This document shows, piece by piece, positions 35,401-50,029 of a stretch of 64,000 bases of DNA. Source of the DNA: Saccharina japonica (taxonomy: Eukaryota > Sar > Phaeophyceae > Laminariales > Laminariaceae); assembly GCA_008828725.1 (NCBI GenBank), contig MEHQ01001023.1, forward strand, positions 404,001 through 468,000. The letters run 5' to 3'. The notes beneath the pieces are model-generated. The model was not told the DNA's origin. It saw only the letters and a program-made list of their open reading frames with translations, and made no database searches. Within the stretch, counting starts at the first letter, position 1. Every line of letters begins with the position of its first letter. Both the position numbers and the translations under genes were made by a program.

Positions 35401-38400
35401 CCGCCCCTCTAAAGATCCTTGCTACTCGTAACGAATTGTAATATGTAGAAGCTCTCAACCCGCCGCCTTGTCGGAGATTTGTTTTGTTTTTGCGAGGATT
35501 CGTGACGCATGCACCATGTTTTCTGCACTTCTGAGGGTGGTCACTTGGTTATAGTATAGGATCTCTATATACCTCTCACCCCCCCAAAAAATAGTTTTGG
35601 AGGGGAAACACAAAAGTGCTCGTATACTATACATATATGATTATGTTGTTGTGTCGTTTCGCCACAAATCGCTCTCAGGCGTCCGCGGGTCAAACCGGCT
35701 AACCGTGGCTCCGTATTTCCCTCTTTTGCCCTATACCTCTCTCACGTCCGCCGTCCGCTGTACATGTCATAATGCAGTTTTTTGTTGTATATCCTTCGAA
35801 TTGTCATGTTATTATTATTCTCTGCGACGTCGGGGGGAAGGGGGGGTCCACTGGCGTAGTACGAGAGCCGCGACACCGGCCGCTGCTTCTCGTTCCAGTA
35901 CCCGGGAGCCCCCCCCTCCCCAGCCGACTGGCCGGGGCCCTAACACACGCAGTCTCGGACGACCGAGACCCCCAATGGTGGAAAACCATTGACATACCCC
36001 AACCCCGAGGTCGCGTCGATATTACGGTGTTTGGCCCCATACAGTACCTTGGCCTGGCTGCCTCTGCCCTATCTTCCCAGACTCTGATAGTCTACGAGAC
36101 ACTATATTAGCGTCCTCCGCGTTGTTCCGGGTATATACCTTGGAAGACTCTGAAGACTTCCATCTACCCTCCCTCTGGATCACTCTCTGCGGCACCTCCC
36201 CCCCGGCCGCCAGCGTGGTGGCCGCACCGATATGTAAAAAGAGGGGAGTCCAACCTCGCTGGGATCATCTTCTGCTTTCGCTACCACCTGGCGAAGCGCC
36301 TGAAGAGCCTCCGGATACTTCCATACTCTAATCTCGTTACCGTACTGATACGACGACAAAGGGGCGCTTTCCGGCAATGTCGGATAAACCGACAACAATT
36401 CCACCATGAGAGCGACGGCGCCGCCGCCTGCTCTTACCCCGGAACGCGCCCCCCAGGCGTCATCGCGTGTACGCACAATAACCGGCCCCTGTTGGGCCTG
36501 GTCGCCTTTATGGCCTCGAAAACGAACCTCGATGCTGGTGGCCTGGTGCCACTGCAACGAGGTCAACCGCCGCCCCCCCGCGTACACCGCTACGTCTGCC
36601 CTCGCTAAGCAATGCACCCGGGTGAACCACTCCGGTAGGTGAGGCGAAAATTTCGTCGGACCTCGCTACAAAAAAATAGCCCAACGCAAGCGACAACCAA
36701 AGAATTCGGCTGCCCGGCCCCTACGACGGGGCTAGGTCTTGTCCTCCCAACAACGCGTCCCACGAGATGGGGCGACGAACTCTTTTCGTGGTACCTGCGA
36801 CCGCGTGCGACCTTGCAACCCCCTTCAACGCACGTTTAATAAGCGGCGACGACGTGGGCAACTCCATTTGCAAGTTGACGCGATGAAAATGTAACACGGC
36901 CGACAGTTTACTCGCAATAGTACCGGCTTGATTCCCTTCTGACACACACCACGCTATAAACTCGAGCAACGCCTGAATCGTATCCGTATCGGAGGCCGCC
37001 ACACGGTAGGCCTCGACTAGGCCTACCACTCGGCAGTGGGCAATATCGTGTACCTCTGCTGTGCCCGGCGCAGCTGTGCACGTCAAGCTGAGGTACTCGA
37101 AAATGAGCATCTATCTCTCTCCTGTACTCTTGCCTCTTGTGGCAAATAAACGTCGGTAGAGCCCATGACTATTAAAATGATAATTCCGTCGGTCAACAAC
37201 AAAACTCATATTTCTTCTTTTCTGTACTTTACTTAGAAATATTATGCTTGTCAAGATCCAGGGATGAATTGTATAAACAATTTATTTCCTTTTTGCCGGC
37301 ACTGAAGTTTCGTTTGCGTGTTGTGAAGTTTCGTCTTCCTTCGTTAGCTTCGTCGGCGGCCTGGGCCGACGGCGAAGTCCCCTTGTACGTATATATATGT
37401 ATATATATATATCAACAAAAAAAAAAAATTAAAAAACAGCTGTGAGCTCGAGGATTTCGTCGAAGCTCATCTTTGCTAGCTGAGTGTAATACTTCGATCG
37501 CGCGTACTTACGGATTTTATATGTCCTCATGTAGGGTGTACATCCCGTATGAGGGGGACACAATCTGAGGCTGTAGAATTCAGGAAGTGTGCGTCTATTT
37601 GTGGGGGGAGCAAAAAAATAAAATTAAAATTAAAATTAAACAGTCTGAAATAAACATATCAGGTATATATTCCCGATGATCAATATTTTCCTATTTACTA
37701 TGCTCTCCCGTAATGGATTTTTCTCGAACACATTCGACGCCGCGCGAGCTAGCTCAACCCTTCTGGAGTGCCGCGCGATGAATATAGTGGCAGCTGTAAC
37801 ATTGCACACCTCCGAGGACAGATAGTTGTTCCCGCGACATGATCTAGAATCTTCCCTCGAGGGCAGATATGTTTCATGTTTTCCTGCTGATCTTGTATAT
37901 ATAGAACTAACTATAACGTCGTTTGGGCTGGCCGGTGTTACTTGCTTGCCAGGTTACTTTTTCCCCAGTGATGGCTATTATGCTCTTCGGTATTATCGCC
38001 CGTTGGCTGCGTACGAGTAGAAGCTGTTATACATATATATATATATATGTATTATTAAATGCTGCTATTCTGTCTGTCTGTCTGTCTGTCTGTCTGTAAT
38101 TGAGCAGCGCTATCCAGAGCGGTTCAGCCCCACCTTGCCCCATGGGTAGGGAGGCTGGGTGCCACAACCCGCAGAACACTGGGTCCCATGCCGCGCCGAG
38201 CCGTGGCCGTGGCGCAATCCCGATGCAGTTCTGGCAGCCATCTAGCCAGCCTACCTGCTGACTTACAATTTTTGAATTACTATTCTGGCAGCTGATTGGT
38301 TGCTCAAATCCAGCCAGTGGCTGCTGGCTCTTTCTAGAACGTCGGTGCTGAAAAGAGCCACCGAGGTTCCGCTGAACCTGGGGAGGATAGGATCCCATCC

Positions 38401-41400
38401 CCGGAGCAGAAATCATTCCATATCTCTACAGCTCCGACCAACCGGGGACAAAAACGGCGATTTCCCGGGTCGACACTGCCCCGCACGATATGGAAACCCC
38501 ACCCCCATCAGTTGGCCACTGATTGGCTGAGGCTCAGGGCCGCCCCCGGGGATGACATGATCCCATCCCCGGTTCAGAAATCCTTCCACACATGTACAAC
38601 TCCAACGAACTGGGGACGAAAACAGACATCCCCCTGGTCGACACCGCCTCACAAGGTGTAGAAACCCCAATACCACAGGAAAATATATAAATTTACGGTT
38701 GCCTGGCCCTCATAGAGCCAGCGTGCCGCGAGAGTTTCCCCTCGGGGCAACGTCGAAGTCCCGCCGCACCCGGGGACGATAACGTCCCATCCCCGGGTCA
38801 TAAACCCTTCCATACATCTACAACTCCAACAACCCGGGGAAGAAAACGGAGATCTCCCGGTTCGGTACCGCCTCGCAAGGTGTGGAAACCCCACCACCAC
38901 TGGCTGATTGCTGATTTGGCTGGGGCGCTGGAGGTCATAGAGCCAGCACGCAGCGAGGGTTGCCCCTCGGGGTAACGGCGGGCCCCCGCCGCATCCGGGG
39001 ATGATATGATCCCATCCCCGGGTCAGAAATCTCTCCCTACATCTACAACTCCAACAAGCCGGGGACGAAAACGGACATCCCCCGGGTCGATACCGCCTCA
39101 CAAGGTGTGGAAACCCCACCACCACTGGCTGATTGCTGATTTTGCTGGGCGCTGGAGGTCATAGAGCCCGCACACAGCGAGGGTTGCCCCTCGGGGCAAC
39201 AGTGAGGTCCCGCCGCACCCGGGGATGATATGATCACATCCCCGGGTCAGAAATCCTTCCATACATCTACAACTCCAACGACCCGGGGACGCAAACGGAC
39301 ATCCCCCGGTTCGATACCGCCTCACAAGGTGTGGAAACCCCAACCCCACGTTTTTTTTTACGGTTGCCTGGCCCTCATAGAGCCAGCGTGCGGCGAGAGT
39401 TGCCCCTCGGGGCAACGTCGAAGTCCCGCCGCACCCGGGGATGATAACTTCCTATCCCCGGGTCATACACCCTTCCATAAATTTACAACTCCAGCAACCC
39501 GGGGACGAAAACAGACATCCCCCGGGTCGATACCGCCCCGCATGGTGTGGAAACCCCACCACCACTGGCTGATTGCTGATTTGGCTGGGGCGCTGGACGC
39601 TGGAGTTCATAGAGCCAGCACGGAGCGAGGGTTGCCCCTCAGGGCAACAGCGAGGTCCCGCCGAACCCGGGGTTGATATGATCACATCCCCGGGCCAGCA
39701 ATACTTCCATACATTCACAACTCCAACGACCCGGGGACGCAAACGGACATCCCCCGGTTCGATACCGCCTCACAAGGTGTGGAAACCCCAATACCACGGG
39801 AACATTTTACGGTTGCCTGGCCCTCATAGAGCCAGCGTGCGGCGAGAGTTGCCCCTCGGGGCAACGTCGAAGTCCCGCCGCACCCGGGGATGATAATGTT
39901 CCATCCCCGGGTCATACATCCTTCCATACATCTACAACTCCAACAACCCGGGGACGAAAACGGACATCTCCCGGGTCGATACCGCCCCGCAAGGTGTGGA
40001 AACCCCACCACCACTGGCTGATTGCTGATTTTGCTGGGGCGCTGGAGTTTATGGAGCCAGCACGCAGCGAGGGTTGCCCCTCGGGGCAACAGCGAGGTCC
40101 CGCCGCACGCGGGGATGATATGATCACATCCCCGGGTCAGAATTCCTTCCATACATTTACAACTCCAAAGACCCGGGGACACAAACGGACACCGCCCGGG
40201 TCGATACCGCCTCGCAAGGTGTGGAAACCCCAATACCCCGGTTTTTTTTGCGGTTGCCTGGCCCTCATAGAGCCAGCGTGCGGCGAGAGTTGCCCCGGGG
40301 CAACGTCGAAGTCCCGCCGCACCCGGGGATGATAACTTCCCATCCCCGGGTCGTACATCCTTCCATACATCTACAAATCCAACAACCCGGGGACGAAAAT
40401 GACATCCCCGGGCTGGATACCGCCCCGCAAACCCTACCACCATTGGCTGATCGCTGATTTGGCTGAGGCGCTGGAGCCGAGAGATCCAGCACGCAGCGAG
40501 GGTTACCCCTCGGAGCAACGGCGAGGTCCCGCCGCTCCAGGGGATGATATGATCCCACCCCCGGGTCAGAAGTCCTTCCATACATTTACAACTCCAACGA
40601 CCCGAGGACGAAGCAAACACCCCCCGGGTCGATACCGCCCCACAAGGTGTGGAAAACCCAACCCCACGGGCTAATTTTCGGTTGCCTGGCCCTCATAGAG
40701 CCGACGTGCGGCGATAGTTGCCCCCCGGGGCAAATTCGAAGCCCCACCGCACCCGGGGATGATAACGTCCCATCCCCGAGTCATAATTCCTTCCATACAT
40801 CTACAACTCCAACAACCCGGGGGCGAAAACGGACATCCCCGGGGTCGATACCGCCCCACAAGGTGTGGAAACCCCACAGGCTGATTTACGGTTGGCTGTC
40901 TCTCATGGAGCCAGCGCGCGGCGCGAGTTGCCCCTCGGGGCAACGGCGAGGTCCCACCGCACCCGGGGATGATAACGTCGCATCCCCGGACCAGAAATCC
41001 TTGCGGACGACTACAACTCCAAGAACCCGGGGACGAAAACAGACACCCCCTGGGTCGATACCGCCCCGCATGGTGGTTATTATTTTCCGGTTCAGAGCGG
41101 TACATCACAGCACACTGTTAATGCGAGTACTATGGGCAACGCAAAGCTAGCGCCACGGGCGGAGCCGTGGCCGTACCGCTAGTATATATAAATACCATTA
41201 GAGTTACGTCGACGCGGATCGGTCTTTAGATACGAGTGGACCGTAAGACAGCTCTTCTTCGTGACAAAGGGCCCAACTTTCGATTGACAGCTTCGAAATA
41301 GCTTTTAGCTCTTCACTTTTTTCTGGCAGCAGCACGACTAGCCTATAGCCCGTACTTCAGGTTTGTCGGCGCCAACGACGACAACGCACGGCAGAGCATG

Positions 41401-41830
41401 GCAGGCATTTCAACAGTAGCAGCAGCAGCGCTTCGCTACCAACTGCTTCGCTGGAGACATCGTCAAACAGGTCATCAGGCAGAGCTGATGATGTGCATCA
41501 GCAGCACAATATCAACTGTTGCTGCGATAGCGCATGCCTAAGTAATGTGGCTCTGGGCGCGGGAGCTACGTGCAGCAGGGCACGGGAGCTACGTGCAGGG
41601 CTATGTGCAGCAGCAGCAATGGACGGAAGCAGCGGGCGCTCTGGTGCGCAACTACCACGACGTACTGCCGTCGCTCGATGGCTGGCATTTGTACAGCACA
41701 ACCAGGGAGAGACACCAGCATACATACTATCAGATAGAAGAGCGCATGATGTATAGCTGCACAACCAGCTTTTTGTGGGTGTAGAGAGAGACACCATCAT
41801 ACAGACTATCAGGCAGAGCTCATGGCGTAC

Positions 41831-41862
<32 letters not shown>

Positions 41863-44800
41863 AGCACAGCATAGCTCAGGCGGAAGATCATACGAGTATG
41901 CGTTTATTGCTGCGCTGTTGCGGTACAAATCACAGATCATCAGATAGGGGTGTAGTAGCGTACAGTAGTTTCTTCCCCGGTGAATGGATTGCTCGTTTTG
42001 GCACTTTCCGGAATTAGAGTTAATTATTCATTTTCGGAGTTCGGGCACACGAAATAGGCTGCCGCTTTGTATTGTTTGTTGCTGCTCTGCTACTACTGCT
42101 GAGTTACTGGACAGAACTACTGTATTGCGTGCTCGTATGCATTCATACTGCTGTGTTGCTGCTGCTGTGCACATCATAGACCGTCGGCCTCGTAGTGCTG
42201 TAGCGTACAGTAGTTACTTGCCAGGTGAAGACTTATTTTTTTTTACTTCCTATCTGCGCACGCTATTTTAATTATTTTACAGGAAATCGGGAAATCCACT
42301 GGAAATTCTCTATAAAATAATAAAAAGTAAACAAGTCGTACCCGTAAGAAGTACGTTCCACAGGGTACGAGTCTCATGCAATACGTACACGGCCTCTATG
42401 TACGAGGGCAAAGTGTTTTGTTGTGTTCCGATCTGATGAAAACGCTGGTGGTACACATTGTCGACTCGTCCATGGACCACCACAGCAGTATAGGTTGCCG
42501 CTTTGTATTATGTGTTTCTGCTCTGCTACTACTGCTGAGGTACTGTGTACTTCTCTTGCATCGCCGGCATTTGGACGGTTTGCTGTATAGGCTATTGTTG
42601 TTGTTGTTGTCTTCACATTAAAAACCGTGCCGGTCTCTCTATCCAGTACCTCCATCTGTCCGTACTAATCCAACACTTGACACGGTCGATTCCCGTGGTC
42701 ACAGGCTAACTTACCCAAAAAAGGTATACTGAAATAAAAGTGGAACCCGAAGGGTCCGCAAAGCGATCAAAGCCAGTCAAAAACAGATAGTCTGGAGCCC
42801 TCCGCTCCCCTCTACACGCTATGTGAAGGTAAAAATAAAAATGGAAAAGTCAACATCACCAATCGGGGGTACACGCCCCCTGATTCTATCTTGGTGCCCC
42901 TATAATGCCGGGGTGTTCCGTGCCGGGTTCGCACCGGTCAGGCAAACAAATCGAGTCCTCCACCCCGATTATAAACGCAGACATGATACGGGGGAAGGGA
43001 ACTATGGTCCCGTGTGACTGATGTACCCCCAGCCTGCGAGCAGTGTAACTGCAAAAGGTCAAAAGCAACGAAGGGAAAAAGACGAAGACAAAGACAAAGA
43101 GACAAGTCAAAAGTACAAGCAAACACTCACACAGACAAGACCGCAAAGACAACACATTGACACATCATCCCGAGGGGGTGGTGCAATGGTGCGGCGGTGG
43201 GGGGGAGGGGGAAAAATAACAAAACAAACAAACAAACAAACAAACAGTCCAGGACAGTCAATCCGGCACATATCGCGCCACTCGGTCCGCCATTTCTCGC
43301 TTGTTTCCTTCCCTCGTCGATTCGCCCTTCTTCCGCACCCCTCCCGTCCCGTTGGTTCTTGGTGTCTCTTTGTTGTTGCTGCGCTCTTTTTCTCGCTCGG
43401 TCGCTCGTTTCCGGCTAGCCTCCTCTTCTTCCTTGTGCCAGGAGGTCATAAACCTCTCAGCTCCCTGCAGCACTCCCTTGTACCACTGCCTTCCTCCCTT
43501 CACCTTCGCTGCTTCCGCCCAAACTGAATTCGGGATTCCGAAGACACGTCTCTGGTCGTCCGTAGAGCCGTGCGTAGCTCCGAACGCTTTGAAGTCGTCC
43601 TTCAGGCACGTCTGCCAGTTCCGCTCCGGGCACCCCGCGCCCGGGTCCTTCCCCCCCACCAGCTCCCCGAACATCAGTCGTTTCGGGAGTCGCCCGTCTG
43701 GCTGCCTTGCCACGGCCCCCGCGAACAGTAGGCGCCGTTGCCGGACAGTGGCTTCCACGCTCTGGCACCCGACCCTCTTCAGGGCCTGGGCGTAGGACAG
43801 CTGCCGGTATGATAGCTTTTAATTAATGTACTGTAGAATTGAAACTCGTTGTAGCCACACTACTGTAATCCCCCATACAACTGTATTTTTTGGCGGACTA
43901 GCCCAAACCCAACCACAAGCAAATTGTATTCGTGCATGAATCAACTCCTATATTACAACCACTCCAAAGGAAAGCCTTGTATATCATATATATACGAGGA
44001 ACACACGCCTGCTGCTGATGCTGCTGGTGTTCTCCCTTCTTTTCAGCTTGCGACCGATACCCCCCCCCGGGGATTTGAAGTCAAATCACAACCCATCCCG
44101 AAGGGGAGAACCTTGTATGATCTATATGATCTGTATGATCTGTATGATCTGTATGATATATATGATCTGTATGATCTGTATGATCTGTATGATCTGTATG
44201 GTCTGTCGAATCTGTATGATTTAGTTCACCTTGCCTGGTGGGGGAGGGGGGTGTACTCGATATTCATGCACGGCCGTAGTCGTATGACCATAGACCCTCG
44301 CATCCCTACAATGCCGGGACGGGACGGGGGTAGTATTTCCTGGGTTCGATCTGTACTACTATACTGAATAGGTCTTGCACAAACATCCCTAGAACGACAC
44401 GTTAGGATATATATGATCTGCAGAGGATCTCTCTTCCGGGGGAGCATAATGATCAGAACCCATCACATACCCAAAAATATATATTTACAGTGTTAGTATT
44501 TTTACGAAGCATATTTGGTCCTGATTACTACGTTCCCCCTTAATAGATTATATCTAGATGATCTGCAGTAGATCGTGATATATCTACCCGTCCGACCTGA
44601 TCTAGATCGTGACCTATCTATCCGTCCGACCTGATCTAGATCGTGATCTATCTATCTTCCAGACATTATATTGATCGTGATATATCTATCTGTCCGACCT
44701 GATCTAGATCGTGATATATCTGTCTGTCCGCCCTGATCTAGATCGTGATATATCTACAGTATCTGTCCGACCTGATATTGATCGTGATCTATCTATCTGT

Positions 44801-47800
44801 CCGACCTGATCTAGATCGTGATCTATCTGTCTGACCTGATCTAGATTGTGATCTATCTATCTGTCCGACCTGATATTGATCGTGATCTATCTATCTGTCC
44901 GACCTGATCTAGATCGTGATTTGTCTGCCCCGACCTGATCTAGATCGTGATCTATCTATCTGTCCGACCTGATTTAGATCGTGATCTATCTATCTTCCCG
45001 GCATGATCTAGATCGTGATTTATCTATCTGTCCGACTTGATCTAGATCGTGATTTATCTATATTCCCGACATGATCTAGATCGTGATATATTTGTATGTC
45101 CGACATGATCTACAGTAGATCGTGATATATCTGTCCGATCTGATCTAGATCATGATCTTATCTATCTGCCCGATCTAGATCCTGATCTATGTGCTAACCC
45201 CCGGCCGGCCGACTTACCTCGCACACCATGCCCACACCCTCGCCTCCGCTGCGCGGCATCGCCCCAAGCGCTTCCACCTATATATTATATAGCAACAACG
45301 TACATATATATATATGCAGGAGGGGCAAGAAGGGTGATGAGAGAGTCCCCAACAAAAAAAATCGAAGGCGCACTGACTGACTGACTGACTGACTGACTGA
45401 ATGTTTTTGTTTTTTTTGTTCCATCACATTTATTATCTTCGCCCTTCCTTTCTCTCTCCTCCCTAGTCGTGACTCAGATCCGGGGTCACAAAGTAGGCTC
45501 CTCTCCCTCCTCCCCCACTACGGTTCTTGCCTTGCATTTTTATCGCCAGAAGACTTCAGCCTTTCCTTCCCTCGTTGACTCGCATCGAACTGTGCTTACC
45601 CACGCTACTGTTAATAGGCGCTCTCAGCAGTTGATTCCGTTTTTTTCTTTTTTTGCAAATAAACTCAAAAGTCCGACCCACGTGAGATTCGAACTCCAGA
45701 CATCAACGTTTAGAAGCGTTCGAGGTTACCACTAGACTATCGGGGCGACCGACTGATTGGTTTATTTATTCAGGCGTTGGACAGGCGTGTGCTTTTCGTG
45801 TCCACGAGCAGAGCAGGCAGTAAGGTGGTGGCGGTGGTGGTGGTGGTGGTGGTGGTGGTGGTGGTTGTGGTGGTGGTGGTTTTGGTCGTCGGCACGGGCG
45901 GTCGGTCGGTCCGTTCGTCCCTCCATCCGTCGGTCGGTCACCGTTATTTTTTTTTGGGGGGGGGGTTCTCCCGTTTACTGGAGGAGGCGTCTCGAAAAGG
46001 CGGAGGGGGGGGTTATGTGTCATCTGTCATCTACCCCAGAGCCGAGTTTGGGGGGACCTGATGATGATGCATCTAAAAACAAAATACGGAGGGTTTTTTG
46101 TGTCATCTACCCCGGACCCGATTTTGCGGGGAACATGATGATAGATGCATTTAGAAACAAAAACTGTACTTACGTATACATACCAGGCATTGTCTTTTCT
46201 AGTTTCGAGTCCGACGGACTATGTACTAAGTGCCACAGAGATGGCATTTCACCCCCCATAGCAAAGAACACGTCCATCCCAAAAACGACCGGCGACGGCG
46301 CATGCATACATACATACATACATACATACAGACAGAAGAAGAAGCTCAGATCATCGACTACAAAAAAGTAGAAGCACTTTCTTCAGGGTTCCCCCGGCCT
46401 CTGGCACAACAAAACAAAAGACTGTTTCGGTTGCTACAGTGGTAGTAGAGAATAGCAACACTCTCGCTCGCTCGCTTGTACCAGGTATGTGCATATGTGC
46501 ATTTATATAAACAATTATATATTTACGTAAACTGGGGTCGGTCGTTACGAGCGGACCGTAAGACAGTTATTATTCGTGACAAATGGCCCCTTTTAGCTTT
46601 TAGCTTTTCATTTTTTGCTGACAGCACCACGCCTGCAGGTCATCAGACATAGCTGATGTGATTCAGATGTATATCAGAAGCACACGATCAACTAGTGTTG
46701 ATAATAGCTGCTGCGATAGCGCATGCCTAAGTCTTATCACGCGTGGCGTCGTCGGCAGGACCGACGATATTTCCACAGCGCCGCCGTCTGTCCCGCTAAC
46801 CGCGGCCAGCGCTTAAAAGGGTCCTCCTTTGGAGTCTTCGACCTTTTTTCTCGGACGCGCCGGCCGACCAAAGCCCTGGAGTTTTGGCGATTAGCTTCTG
46901 GCGTCGGCCCTCATCTTACGTTATCAGAACACGACCCCTGCCTTGTTGGGAGTACAGTGACGCTAGACGACGCTTCGTCCACCACTAAAATCGCCATACA
47001 TACCGCTTACTGGAACCTGCCACGGAGTACGACCACAGTGAATCGACGAGCCTTACCCCGTTGAGGACGGGGGTATCTACCTCATAAGGGCTTGCGGACT
47101 GCGCACCCCTTACTCGCCGATTCCAGGTGTCGGCTTGGGTGGGCTGGTACCCCGCACTGACAGTACTGCCTTGGGTGGGCTGGTGCCCCACACTGACAGT
47201 GCTACCTTGGGTGGGCTCCCCTTTACCTCCACGGACGTTTGCGATTTTCGCACACACGGGCCACGTATAAGGATTGACGACCTTTCTGCTCCCTCGGGGG
47301 GATTCATCGCTCGTGTTTCTGCGTCCGTCGATAGCCGTCCCGGCCGCAGGTTGAATTCGCCTGCCGCCGACACCACTTTCGCTTCTGTTTTCGCCGCACC
47401 CACCGAGGACGGCTTGGGCTCCGCAGACTCCCCACACGCTGCGACTACCGTCGCCCAGACAACTCCCACTTCCGGGAGTTCTACGCAAGGACCCGCTTCA
47501 GCCGCGCCCGCCGGTCCTGACACACGACTTCTTGTCGTGCCATCCGTCCCATCGGCGTCCCTCTGTTTTCGGATATTCAGGAGCTTGACGGTAAAGGACG
47601 CTTACACACAACCGACGTCAACCTTGTCCTAGTTGTCCGAACTCCGACACCGTCGCCAGCGCCTGATTCACCGGCCGTCTTCCGGTCACGCCACGGCCCA
47701 ATCCCTACATCTTACTCGTCACCGACCGTTTCAGTCGCCGGGCCGATAAGTTCGCCGTGACCGTACCACATTTTTCCGCGGACGGCACGGCCGACATCGT

Positions 47801-49987
47801 GATCAACAAATATATTCGCCTCTGGGGGCGCCCACGCACCATCCCTTCGGTCAATGGCTTCCAGTTCAGCTCCAAGCGTCCTCTCCCTCCAGCGCGCTAC
47901 ACGACTTCAATTGGAGCCGTACGTGGTTCTTGGTGTCTCCAGGCCCACATCGCGAGCGTGCTTTCTCGAGGGACCCAACGTAACGTAGAAAATTCTCGAG
48001 GCACGGCCGAGGAGAGCTGGCTTTCCTACCGCCGCCACCCTCGATAGTTTCCCTTTTTTTTAATGGACTTTGGGGCTGGGAGGGTTTCTTTCAAGGCCTT
48101 AGAACAGGTATTTCTTGCAATTTCAGCGTGGGTTTGGGATGGGTTTTGGTATTGGGTTCGGTGTACTTTTAGTTTTTTATTTCGTCCTGCCGACACCCTC
48201 CCCCGCCAGAGCCGAGGGGGGTGGTCAGGGTAATATGGCTACTCATACTGTGGCACAGGACTGTATTGTTATTTGTGGTTTATCCTTCTTATGTATTTTG
48301 CAGCAAGGCATCCGCCTCCCCCTCGCGGGGCGGGCGGTAGTGCCCATTCCCCGTACGGTGTCAATTGTTTCCTTCTTGGTGCTAGTTGTTGCCTTCTCGT
48401 CCCCCCCCCTCGCCTTTTTGGTGACTCATGGGAGGTCTCTGACGTTGGCATCGTTCGCAGCACCTGCGTTTACGTTCGATTGCCTTTCTTTGCGGTTTTT
48501 TTCGGCTTCTTAGCCTAGCAACTTAGAGGCGTGGGAAGTGTTTTGAGGAGCCGCATCTTTGACTCATGTTCTAATTCGGGGAACTGGGATTTCCCCGTTT
48601 TCCCCATATTTCTGCATATGCGGCTCATCAGGGTGGGCTAGTGTAATGGTATGGGCTAGGAAGGCCGTTAGTTACCTCTGTATAAGCAATTGGTCCGTTT
48701 TTGTATAACTTGGATGACATTCGTATTCGGGGTATTTATAAGGTCTGAGGGCTATACTTGAAGCCCGTCCGAGGCAGATGTCATCTGCCTCGGGGTTTAA
48801 TAAAAGCTACTTCTCTTCTACGCTTGATTCTACGGAAACTGAGTAATACCAAGGATTCTTAATAGACAAACCGCAAGGGGATACTCTGTGTCTCACCCAG
48901 TCTTATCACAATTACACAGATGCTCCGAGTATCGAGTATTTTTCGTACTCCGAGTACTGAGAGTATTAGAGTACTGGTGGCTTAAATACTCGGAGTATGA
49001 GCAGTACGAGCAGTACTCAAGGCCAAAATACTCCGAGTACTGGGAGTATGAGCAGTATTTATCCTCGACTACAAGCAGTACCCCGAGTACAAACATCTAA
49101 ATTACTCGGAGTACTCCGAGTATCGAGAGTATTGAACACCGAAATACCGCGAGTACACAAAGTACCTGGAGTATTTTCCCTCGAGAATACTCTAATTATA
49201 CTCCCAGGTGATGGGAGCATCTGTGAATTTTGAAGTCCTGTAACCGCCAGTCACATGCTCCCAGAACCTGAGAGGAATGACGGCCGATGTAAAGATGCTC
49301 CTATAATAGTATACTTCACACTCCGAGTATATTCCGAGTATCGAGTACATTTCGTACTCCGAGTAATTTCGACAGTATTATAGTACTGGCGGCCTGAATA
49401 CTCGGAAAGTATGAGCAGTATGAGCAGTACTGAAGCCCCGAATACTGCGAGTACAAGGAGTACCCGCAGTACCGGAAATACTCCGAGTACGGCAGTATCT
49501 GCAGTACAACATCTCGAAATACTCCGAGCACGAGCAATATTTCGAGTACATAGAGCCCAAATACTGCGAGTACACGAAGTACCTGCAGTATTTTAGCTCC
49601 AATTCTCCTTAACTTACTCCAAGGCACTCGGAGCATCTGTGCAACATTGGACGCAAAAAGTATTATGAGTATACGGCCGTAGCCCCGTAAGCGAGAAGGT
49701 CCGCCGGTAACAAGAAGAAAAATAAGCGCCTTGGCTCCAAAACAAAAAGGTGCACCCCCCCACCCCCCACACCCCTATATACGTACAGCAGGACGGCTGT
49801 GACTCTGGAAGGTAACGAACGCATATATATATATGATGTATTATGCCGCGGTAAGTAGAGGGGCAGCACCGAAAGAAAAGTGATTTTGAGGTGCGCGAGT
49901 GGAGTCAAGAGAGCAGCAAGCAGGACATCGCGACAACCGAGAGGGGGGAGAGAGGCTACTACTACTACCACTACTACTACTGCTACC

Positions 49988-50029
<42 letters not shown>

